Part shown: positions 1 to 4,882 of the stretch, piece after piece | Position numbering within the stretch: the first letter of the stretch is position 1 | Layout: every line of letters begins with the position of its first letter | Assembly (NCBI GenBank): GCA_025927935.1 | Contig: JAICKM010000494.1 | Coordinates: 1-5,431 of the forward strand | Origin: Chloroflexia bacterium | GTDB lineage: Bacteria; Chloroflexota; Chloroflexia; QHBQ01; JADMIH01 | Length of the DNA: 5,431 bases | Reading direction: 5' to 3' | The notes under the pieces: generated by a model | The model's input: the letters and a program-made list of their open reading frames with translations, nothing else | Told to the model about the DNA's origin: nothing | The model's database searches: none | Translations under genes and position numbers: made by a program

Positions 1-32
1 GGCGGCGGGCAACCATCACGGGCCACGCGGTG

Positions 33-38
33 TATAAT
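33..38 (+). promoter_or_regulatory. -10 box (TATAAT) giving a probable leaderless transcript
   Basis: A perfect TATAAT hexamer ends five bases before the ATG at 44. Transcription normally begins about 6-8 bases after the -10 box, which places +1 at or next to the A of the start codon. There is no purine-rich Shine-Dalgarno stretch between the box and the ATG, which fits leaderless translation. No good -35 hexamer is visible at the usual spacing, and the window begins too close to judge anything further upstream. Confidence 0.6.
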
Positions 39-43
39 AAAGC

Positions 44-1159
44 ATGGACGCGCAACCGGCCCGGCTCTTCCCGGTGGATGTTGTGCGCGGCGGCCTGATG
101 GCGCTGATGGCGCTCGACCATGCCCGCGACTTCATCGCCCAGGCCGACCTGCCCAGCGAGCTATGGAGCCAGCCCGCCCGGCTGTCCACCGATCCCCTGC
201 TGTTTCTGACCCGCTTTGTGACCCACCTGTGCGCGCCGGGCTTCTTCCTGCTGATGGGCGCGGGCCTGGCGCTGTTTGCGGAGGGCCGGCGGCGGGCCGG
301 CTGGCCGCCCACCCGCATCGCCCGGCACTTCGTGCTGCGGGGCAGCCTGCTGATCGCGCTGCAATTCCTGGTCGAGAACCCGGCGTGGGGTCTGCGCGCC
401 GACTTTGGCGATATGAGCCGGTATGCCGGCGTGCTCTTTGCCCTCGGCGTGAACATGATCCTGGGCGGGCTGCTGGCGCGGGCGCCCGCCGGAGCCGTCG
501 CCGCGGTTGGGATCAGCGCGGTGCTGCTCACCGGGCTGGTGATCCCGGCCTTGCCGCTCCCGCCCGCCCCGATCCCGATCCCGGCGCGGCTGCTCCTCGT
601 CGCGGGCATCACGGACGGGGTGTTCGTGCTCTATCCTGCGCTGCCCTGGCTGGCGCCCACGGCGCTGGGGTTGCTGTTGGGGCGCGCCCGGGCCCGCCAC
701 CCGGCGCGGGCCTACCGGCTGGCCCTGTGGGTGAGCCTCGGCTGCCTGGCCGGATTCTTGGTCCTGCGGACGCTGGACGGCTTCAGCAACCTGCGGCCCG
801 TCGAAGGCCCCGGCCTGATGGCCTTTTTCAGCCTGGTCAAGTACCCGCCCGCCCTGACCTATCTGCTCTGGACGCTGGGAATCGACCTGCTGGCGCTCTA
901 TATCTGCTCCCGGTTGGCGGGTGCCGCGCGGCGCGTGGTGGCGCCGCTGGCCGTCTTCGGCGGCAGCGCGCTGTTCTTCTACCTGGTCCACCTGTATCTC
1001 TATGGGATAACCGGGCGGCTGTTCGCGCCGCAGGGCACCGGGCTGGTCGCCATGTACCCCGTCTGGTTGCTGGGCTTGGGCGTGCTGTTTGTGCTGTGCT
1101 GGGGGTATGGACGGTTCAAGCGCCGCCAGGCACCGGAGGCGCTCTGGCGGCTGCTATAG
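44..1159 (+). CDS. DUF1624 / heparan-alpha-glucosaminide N-acetyltransferase-like membrane protein
   Basis: A 371-residue polytopic inner-membrane protein. The N-terminus carries the family signature: a hydrophobic segment with D12-V-V-R15-G-G, then M22-A-L-D25-H26. The second segment (about residues 52-78) has the typical pattern T-R-F-V-T-H-L-C-A-P-G-F followed by a G-rich stretch. About ten hydrophobic segments follow, ending in a S-A-L-F-F-Y-L-V-H-L-Y-L-Y-G motif (308-321) and a basic cytoplasmic tail (358-361). Relatives include the lysosomal enzyme HGSNAT, which moves acetyl groups across a membrane onto a sugar amine; bacterial members are mostly uncharacterised and may acylate cell-envelope glycans. 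The start at 44 fits the family N-terminus and the TATAAT box just before it; there is no ribosome-binding site. The gene stands alone on its strand and converges on the dioxygenase-like gene. The family call is firm, the substrate unknown. Confidence 0.85.
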   Translation: MDAQPARLFPVDVVRGGLMALMALDHARDFIAQADLPSELWSQPARLSTDPLLFLTRFVTHLCAPGFFLLMGAGLALFAEGRRRAGWPPTRIARHFVLRGSLLIALQFLVENPAWGLRADFGDMSRYAGVLFALGVNMILGGLLARAPAGAVAAVGISAVLLTGLVIPALPLPPAPIPIPARLLLVAGITDGVFVLYPALPWLAPTALGLLLGRARARHPARAYRLALWVSLGCLAGFLVLRTLDGFSNLRPVEGPGLMAFFSLVKYPPALTYLLWTLGIDLLALYICSRLAGAARRVVAPLAVFGGSALFFYLVHLYLYGITGRLFAPQGTGLVAMYPVWLLGLGVLFVLCWGYGRFKRRQAPEALWRLL

Positions 1160-1238
1160 GGTTACTCAGCAGAAACGGGCGTAGGGAGCCGGGCGGCTGG
1201 TCGCCGTGGGACTGGGACCACTCGCCCTGGCGCCGGGG
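1160..1238. other. Convergent intergenic gap without a clear terminator
   Basis: This 79-base gap separates two genes that end tail to tail. It contains small GC-rich inverted repeats, such as AGCC/GGCT at 1187-1198 and GGGCG (1177-1181) with CGCCC (1223-1227), which could fold. Neither strand shows a T-run after them, so no canonical intrinsic terminator can be supported. Confidence 0.4.
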
Positions 1239-2306
1239 CTAGCGCAGGCGCGGAACCAGGTTGAGGTTGAAGGTGCCCACGGTTTCACCCTCCGGCACAA
1301 AATACTCACTTTCGAGGGCCTGATAGCCGTCCGCCGTGATATACAGATGGATATGCGGCCCGCCAGCCCCGTAGAAGGTGGGGAAGTTGCTCTCGAAGTG
1401 GTAGGCGCCCGCGCTGCCGGTGCGCACTGTGCCGCGGTGCGCGTCGTCGTATTGCCCATCAGGGCCGGCCAGCCAGAGCACGATGGTGGCCCCGGCCAGC
1501 GGCGCGCAATCCGCGCTGGAGCGCACCCGGCCCTGGAGCAGATGCCCATGCCCGACGACATCCCGCGCCGGCGCGGGGTCGATGGGATCGCTGATGCTGG
1601 GGCCGCGCAGGGTCGCCGGGCAGGTGGCCCGCGTGGTGATCAGGGCCGGCACCGCCCCATAGCGCGCCTGGTAGCGCAGGGTGCCCAGGGGGCGAACGCG
1701 CAGATTCTCGTCCGGGCCGCGCTCCAATACGGCCCGCTGGAAGTACTGCACCCGCAGCGGCGTCCCCTCGGCGGTCCGCTCGGCAAATTCCTCCGAGATC
1801 GGGTAGCCCATCGGGCCGAGGCTGCCGTCGGGCGGCCAGCCGTAACTATCCCAGTATTCGCGGAAAGGCCCGCCCAGGTGCTTGCCCGTGGGCGGGTAGA
1901 GCCGGGTATCGCGGGCCGGGTTGGGCGTCTGGCCGGGAGCGCCGTGCGGGTAGCGGGCCTGGTAGTCGAAAGCACCCAGCAAGGCAAGGAGCACGTCATA
2001 CGGCGGCGGATTCTGCGGGTGGGCCTCCAGCACGGCCCACTCGAAGTACTGCACGGTATAGACCTGGCCGTCGGTTGCCGAGCGCTCCGGCAGTTCATCG
2101 GAGAGAGGGTAGCCGATCTGGCGCAAGGCGCCGTGGGTGCGCCAGTAGGCGAGGAACGGGCCGCGCACGGTCTTGCCCGTCTCCGGGAAGAACTGCGTCT
2201 CTTCCTTCGCCAGGGCCGCCGGCTCAGGCCGGATCGCCGTGCTGAGACCAAACAGCGCTCCGATGATCAACGCCGATAGGGCCACGCGCCGGATAGCGGA
2301 TGCCAT
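1239..2306 (-). CDS. Secreted protein with two GYP-type repeats and an intradiol-dioxygenase-like domain
   Basis: A 355-residue exported protein. Residues 1-33 form a signal peptide (R6-R7, hydrophobic core to about 21, likely A-L-A cleavage site at 31-33). Two repeats follow, about residues 38-97 and 136-197, each reading P-x-T-G-K, G-P-F-x-x-Y-W, G-Y-P-x-S-(D/E)-E and V-Q-Y-F-(E/Q)-x-A-V-L-E. Such LGFP-like repeats are frequent in Chloroflexota exported proteins and probably bind a surface or glycan. Residues 252-355 look like an intradiol ring-cleavage dioxygenase core (protocatechuate 3,4-dioxygenase superfamily). The four non-haem Fe(III) ligands of that family line up as Y286, Y312, H318 and H320, the last two in G-P-H-I-H-L. 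The domain is shorter than the classical enzymes, so the substrate, perhaps a catechol or lignin-type aromatic outside the cell, is unknown. The start at 2306 is fixed by AGGAGG six bases upstream. It lies 201 bases downstream of the phosphoesterase gene on the same strand and may be co-transcribed with it. Confidence 0.82.
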   Translation of the reverse strand: MASAIRRVALSALIIGALFGLSTAIRPEPAALAKEETQFFPETGKTVRGPFLAYWRTHGALRQIGYPLSDELPERSATDGQVYTVQYFEWAVLEAHPQNPPPYDVLLALLGAFDYQARYPHGAPGQTPNPARDTRLYPPTGKHLGGPFREYWDSYGWPPDGSLGPMGYPISEEFAERTAEGTPLRVQYFQRAVLERGPDENLRVRPLGTLRYQARYGAVPALITTRATCPATLRGPSISDPIDPAPARDVVGHGHLLQGRVRSSADCAPLAGATIVLWLAGPDGQYDDAHRGTVRTGSAGAYHFESNFPTFYGAGGPHIHLYITADGYQALESEYFVPEGETVGTFNLNLVPRLR

Positions 2307-2312
2307 CGCCTT

Positions 2313-2318
2313 CCTCCT
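2313..2318 (-). promoter_or_regulatory. Shine-Dalgarno site AGGAGG for the dioxygenase-like gene
   Basis: A perfect AGGAGG on the minus strand, six bases before the ATG at 2306, decides the start codon of the downstream gene. Confidence 0.85.
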
Positions 2319-2325
2319 GGACTGC

Positions 2326-2340
2326 CCGGGATGCTCCCGG
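2326..2340 (-). promoter_or_regulatory. Small hairpin just upstream of the Shine-Dalgarno site
   Basis: CCGGGA and TCCCGG form a perfect 6-bp stem with a 3-base loop, ending eight bases before the AGGAGG. There is no T-run, so it is not an intrinsic terminator. It could set a processing end or influence translation, but no function can be shown. Confidence 0.3.
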
Positions 2341-2361
2341 CTGCTTTGCCCGATTCACTCC

Positions 2362-2390
2362 TTTCTACTTTCTACCCCGCGGCGCGGCAA
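2362..2390 (-). promoter_or_regulatory. Weak candidate promoter for the dioxygenase-like gene
   Basis: On the minus strand TTGCCG (2385-2390) and TAGAAA (2362-2367) are separated by 17 bases, each matching four of six consensus positions. The -10-like element lies in a short GTAGAAA duplication. In GC-rich DNA this is only suggestive. If it is inactive, the gene depends on read-through from the riboswitch-controlled promoter upstream. Confidence 0.22.
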
Positions 2391-2507
2391 TCCGTTCCCT
2401 GGCCCCTGGCGCGGTCCGGGGGGCGGCAGGAGGGGGCCGGGATGGGGTGTGCCCGCCACGCCCGACCTCCTCTCCGCCCTACCTGCCGGTTGGCGGCAGC
2501 AGGGTGC

Positions 2508-4505
2508 TTATCGGTGCGGCTTTTCGCGGGGCGACGCCGCTCTGCCGGAGGAGCCTGATCCGCTGTTCGTTGTCGCGGGCAGCCTGCCGTTGACGTGCAG
2601 CGCGTCCAGGTAGGCGCCCCAGCCGCTCGCCGTCGCCCACTCGTTTGCCGATTCCACGCTGGTGCCCTCACCCCACTCGTTGAAGGTGGTGATGAGTTGC
2701 CAGGGCGCCTGGGAGGCGATCATGCTCTGGATGTTCTGCTGCCAGCGGGGCAGATCGCGCGCCAGCCGGGGCGCGGCTTCGCCGGCTTTATTGAACCCAG
2801 GGCTGATGGCGAAACTGTAGCCGGCCTGCGAATCCGTGGCGACGGCCGGGCCGTACTGGTGCCAGCTTGCCGGCTGGTCGGCACAGGTGCGGTAGCCCGC
2901 GAAGACCTTCAGCACCACATACGCGCCGATGGTGTTGGCCTGGGCCCAGCGCGCGGCCATCGCGCAACTATCGCCCGCGTCGCCGTACACAAAGACGACC
3001 GGACGCCCGCCGACATAGAGGTAGTTGGGATCGCGCATATAGCGCGCCTGCATGTAGGTCAGGTCGGCCTGGATTTGCGCGACGGTGGGGTTGCCGCTGC
3101 CCTCGGCCTCGTAATAGAGCGACCAGCGGAAGGGGGTGCCGTGCGCCGCGGTGAGCAAGGCGGCGATGCGCCCGTCGGTCGGAGTGCCCTGGCCCCACCA
3201 GGAGGCAATCCCGGCCTGGATGTTGCCGTATTGCATGGCCGCGATCTGCCGGCCAATGACGGCCGGATCACTCCCGTTGTAGAAGCCCCCGGTCGGGGTA
3301 TAGCGGGTGTAGGGGTAAATACCTTGTTGGGTCCAGGCTTCCGGGAACCACGGATAGTAGAACGCGGCGCGGATGGGCAGCGCGAGGCTCGGCGGCAGGC
3401 CGGTCGCGGTGGGGCTGGCCGTCGCCGCGGGGTGCGGGGTGCTGGTCGCCGGGGGTGGGGGCGCGGGCGGGGGCGTATTCGTGAGGCGCGGCGCCGGAGT
3501 CGGGGTGTTTGCGGCGGGCGTGCGGGTCGCCGTGCGCGTGGCGGTCGCCGTGCGCGTGGGCGTGCGGGTCGCCGCGGGCGGGACCGCTCCGGTGGGCGGC
3601 GGCACGGCCGTTGCGGTGCCCGGCGTCGCTCCGACCCAGACATCGGTAATGGGGGTCGCCTGGGCGCTCGCCCCTGCATAGGGCAGGTGATACATATCCT
3701 CCAGCGTCCGCAGGACCCGGTAGTGGTTGATCGACTCGGCATAGGCGCCGGTGCGCACCATCGGCCCGACGAAGACGGTGGGAATATGATTCGCGGCGGT
3801 AAAGTCGTCTTCGTCCCAGGTGACGATCAGCAAGCTGTTGTGGGTGTGTGCCCACTGGGCATAACCATCCAGGTGCTGTTGCAGCCAGGTATCACCTTGC
3901 TGGATGGAGCCGTCGTGCATATCGTGGTTTTGATTGGGGATCACGAACGCGATTTGCGGCAGTTGGCTGTAATCGGTGGGGAAGCTGGTGAACGGGCGGT
4001 TGGTGCTCGCCGGGACGTTGCTGAAATTCACCCAGGGGCTGTGCTTGCGCTGGTAGGCGCCGGAGGAACAGACAGTGGAGCCAACCGCCGGCAGGTCTTC
4101 GGAGTAGCCGGCAAAGGTGAGACCGGCGTCCAGCAGTTGCCGGCCCAGGTTCGCCGTGGCGAAGGTATGGGGACAACTATCATTGGTGACGCCCTGGGTG
4201 GCGCCGGAGAACAGGGCCAGGTAGTTGGGCTGGCTGGGATGCGTGACGCCGTGCGCGTTCGTGAACGAGGCGCCGCCGCGCGCCAGGGCGTTGATATAGG
4301 GGGCCGCCGACGAGCCAATCACTTGCGAGAAGGAGTGATTTTCTTCGACGACCACGACGACGTGATCCGGGCGCGGCAGCCCGGGCACGGATGCCTGTGG
4401 CGCGGCGTGGCCTTGCGGGATAGTGAACAGGGCCAAGAGGAGTGGAAGTAGCGCCAAGAGGCCGGGGATCCATCGCCCCCGGACGCGCGTGTGTATGGTC
4501 CACAT
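2508..4505 (-). CDS. Secreted phosphoesterase fused to a GH99-like glycosidase domain
   Basis: A 665-residue exported two-domain protein. Residues 1-35 form a signal peptide: basic n-region, Leu-rich core 15-28, Ala-rich cleavage region near 34-38. Residues 46-280 match the phosphoesterase family of the alkaline phosphatase superfamily (acid phosphatases, phospholipase C). Visible motifs are V-E54-E-N56-H, T88-H-P-S-Q-P-N-Y with the likely nucleophile, N-Q-N-H194-D-M-H and T-W-D231-E-D-D with H240; they probably bind metal. A Thr/Pro/Ala/Arg linker spans 293-375. Residues 378-636 resemble the GH99-like family of endo-alpha-mannosidases: A-F-Y-Y-P-W-F at 381-387 and T-F-N-E610-W-G-E613-G-T-S-V-E618, whose Glu residues are catalytic candidates. 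The reading frame is open up to 4604, but ATG 4505 is preferred because it follows a GGGAGGG site and gives an exact signal peptide; upstream ATGs fall in the terminator hairpin. Substrates are unknown. The riboswitch leader implies cyclic di-GMP control. Confidence 0.85.
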   Translation of the reverse strand: MWTIHTRVRGRWIPGLLALLPLLLALFTIPQGHAAPQASVPGLPRPDHVVVVVEENHSFSQVIGSSAAPYINALARGGASFTNAHGVTHPSQPNYLALFSGATQGVTNDSCPHTFATANLGRQLLDAGLTFAGYSEDLPAVGSTVCSSGAYQRKHSPWVNFSNVPASTNRPFTSFPTDYSQLPQIAFVIPNQNHDMHDGSIQQGDTWLQQHLDGYAQWAHTHNSLLIVTWDEDDFTAANHIPTVFVGPMVRTGAYAESINHYRVLRTLEDMYHLPYAGASAQATPITDVWVGATPGTATAVPPPTGAVPPAATRTPTRTATATRTATRTPAANTPTPAPRLTNTPPPAPPPPATSTPHPAATASPTATGLPPSLALPIRAAFYYPWFPEAWTQQGIYPYTRYTPTGGFYNGSDPAVIGRQIAAMQYGNIQAGIASWWGQGTPTDGRIAALLTAAHGTPFRWSLYYEAEGSGNPTVAQIQADLTYMQARYMRDPNYLYVGGRPVVFVYGDAGDSCAMAARWAQANTIGAYVVLKVFAGYRTCADQPASWHQYGPAVATDSQAGYSFAISPGFNKAGEAAPRLARDLPRWQQNIQSMIASQAPWQLITTFNEWGEGTSVESANEWATASGWGAYLDALHVNGRLPATTNSGSGSSGRAASPREKPHR
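3381..3629 (-). repeat. Low-complexity Thr/Pro/Arg linker with an 18-base tandem duplication
   Basis: This stretch encodes linker residues 293-375 of the phosphoesterase/GH99-like protein. It contains alternating T-R-T-A-T-type units (residues 313-330) and proline-rich runs. At DNA level two adjacent 18-base copies lie at 3526-3543 and 3544-3561, differing only in the last two bases, with a partial third copy after them. Such DNA expands and contracts by slippage in 18-base, frame-preserving steps. Linkers of this type keep catalytic domains apart in exported enzymes and may be glycosylated. Confidence 0.7.
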
Positions 4506-4511
4506 GGGCAA

Positions 4512-4520
4512 CACCCTCCC
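4512..4520 (-). promoter_or_regulatory. Shine-Dalgarno site for the phosphoesterase/GH99-like gene
   Basis: GGGAGGGTG on the minus strand lies about eight to nine bases before the ATG at 4505. It is the main reason for choosing this start over in-frame ATGs further upstream. Confidence 0.75.
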
Positions 4521-4544
4521 GATCGCCGGCGGTGCCGGGCGATC
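4521..4544 (-). promoter_or_regulatory. Hairpin directly abutting the Shine-Dalgarno site
   Basis: GATCGCC (4538-4544 on the minus strand) pairs perfectly with GGCGATC (4521-4527), with a 10-base GC-rich loop. The stem ends exactly where the GGGAGGG stretch begins. It lies after the intrinsic terminator, so it exists only in read-through transcripts. It could hold the ribosome-binding site open, or act in translation or mRNA decay. The fold is read by eye; its function is not shown. Confidence 0.4.
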
Positions 4545-4566
4545 CTGTAGTAGTGCCAGGGGAGCC

Positions 4567-4599
4567 AACAAAAACCCCATGGCGAGAGACGCCACGGGG
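4567..4599 (-). terminator. Intrinsic terminator acting as riboswitch expression platform
   Basis: Read on the minus strand, CCCCGTGGCG (4590-4599) pairs with CGCCATGGGG (4575-4584) to form a 10-bp stem with one G-U wobble and a 5-base loop, immediately followed by TTTTTGTT (4567-4574). This is a canonical Rho-independent terminator. It sits about a dozen bases after the aptamer's closing strand and 61 bases before the gene's ATG. That position is typical of a transcription-attenuating riboswitch, because termination here would stop RNA polymerase before the coding region. Confidence 0.88.
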
Positions 4600-4611
4600 A
4601 ACAAAACAGTA

Positions 4612-4688
4612 CTGGCAGCGCGACTATCTCACCATGGGGCGAGACTCGGCGCTTTGCGTCCCCATCTCACGATGGGTTTGCCCTTTTC
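4612..4688 (-). promoter_or_regulatory. Cyclic di-GMP-I (GEMM) riboswitch aptamer
   Basis: The minus strand carries the conserved GEMM core in order. AGGGCAAACC (4675-4684) is followed by the P2 hairpin CCCATC-GTGA-GATGGG (4661-4676), a 6-bp stem capped by a GNRA tetraloop. GGGACGCAAAGC (4651-4662) comes next. A second hairpin at 4626-4645 has eight pairs (two G-U) and a CCAU loop, and the closing TGCC (4614-4617) pairs back to GGCA. The family binds the second messenger cyclic di-GMP in the mRNA leader. The middle G of the AGGG element is present; in cGAMP-selective GEMM-Ib members the corresponding ligand-contacting G is changed to A, so this copy should prefer c-di-GMP. The 3' side (AGTCGCGCTGCC) departs somewhat from the usual AGCC-GGGTTGCC, which is the weakest part of the match. 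Confidence 0.9.
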
Positions 4689-4701
4689 AGCGTCTCTGTG
4701 A

Positions 4702-4722
4702 ATATTGGTGCAAGAGCAATAT
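4702..4722 (-). promoter_or_regulatory. Small leader hairpin upstream of the aptamer
   Basis: ATATTG (4717-4722 on the minus strand) pairs with CAATAT (4702-4707) across a 9-base loop. It would form in the nascent RNA before the aptamer and might help separate the 5' end from the aptamer fold. The stem is AT-rich and weak. Confidence 0.3.
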
Positions 4723-4760
4723 GCAGACGCATGTTGCAGATGCAGAGTTCATTATGCAGA
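4721..4760. repeat. Cluster of ATGCAGA repeats around the transcription start
   Basis: ATGCAGA occurs at 4721, 4740 and 4754 on the plus strand, with TTGCAGA at 4734. The cluster spans the -10 region and the first bases of the leader. It could be an operator for a repressor, or an unstructured spacer before the aptamer. The spacing is irregular, so a regulatory role is only a possibility. Confidence 0.3.
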
Positions 4761-4779
4761 TATTGGCTGATGCTGTCAA
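4751..4779 (-). promoter_or_regulatory. Strong sigma70-type promoter for the riboswitch leader
   Basis: On the minus strand a perfect TTGACA (4774-4779) is followed, after exactly 17 bases, by CATAAT (4751-4756), matching the -10 consensus at five of six positions. Transcription would begin near 4743 and give a leader of about 240 bases containing the aptamer, the terminator and the Shine-Dalgarno site. The near-consensus quality suggests strong initiation, with control applied by attenuation. Confidence 0.8.
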
Positions 4780-4804
4780 GAGAAAATAGTACAAGAAAAG
4801 CATC

Positions 4805-4882
4805 TGATATTTGTTTGATATATTCTGAGAGGAATCGTGAGACGAACAATGATGACCTATTGAGACCTAATTGAGACGAACA
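4805..4882. repeat. Phased direct-repeat array (TGAGA-type, about 11-base period) upstream of the promoter
   Basis: On the plus strand units beginning TGA recur at 4805, 4816, 4826, 4838, 4850, 4861 and 4872, spaced 11, 10, 12, 12, 11 and 11 bases apart. The units at 4838 and 4872 are identical over 11 bases (TGAGACGAACA). Those at 4826 and 4861 keep TGAGA; those at 4805, 4816 and 4850 are weaker (TGATA, TGATA, TGATG). The block ends 25 bases before the -35 box, roughly -61 to -138 from the predicted start. Direct repeats at one helical turn suit an activator that binds side by side on one face of DNA, such as OmpR/PhoB-type response regulators. Binding is inferred; the outer units may be chance. 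Confidence 0.5.

Noticed and set aside
161..1242. Long frames overlapping the membrane protein gene (plus 163-1242 and minus 161-991)
   Set aside because: Their products are rich in R, A, G, P and Q without domain signatures, while the 44-1159 frame gives a recognisable membrane protein family.
1206..2279. A 357-codon open frame on the plus strand
   Set aside because: It is antisense to the dioxygenase-like gene, which has a signal peptide, repeats, metal ligands and a ribosome-binding site; the plus-strand product shows none of these.
3516..3569. Repeat-rich DNA that might suggest a CRISPR or other non-coding array
   Set aside because: The repeats are short, adjacent and in frame; they encode the T-R-T-A-type linker of the exported enzyme.
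2595..4451. A 618-codon open frame on the plus strand
   Set aside because: It is the antisense of the phosphoesterase/GH99-like gene. Its product is G/R/A-rich without family motifs; GC-rich genes commonly give long stop-free shadow frames.
4506..4604. In-frame N-terminal extension of the phosphoesterase/GH99-like gene, starting at ATG 4604 or 4580
   Set aside because: These ATGs lie beside or inside the intrinsic terminator of the riboswitch. The ATG at 4505 has a good Shine-Dalgarno site and begins a standard signal peptide.
4442..4789. A plus-strand open frame of 115 codons across the leader
   Set aside because: It runs antisense through the promoter, aptamer and terminator, and its product matches nothing recognisable.
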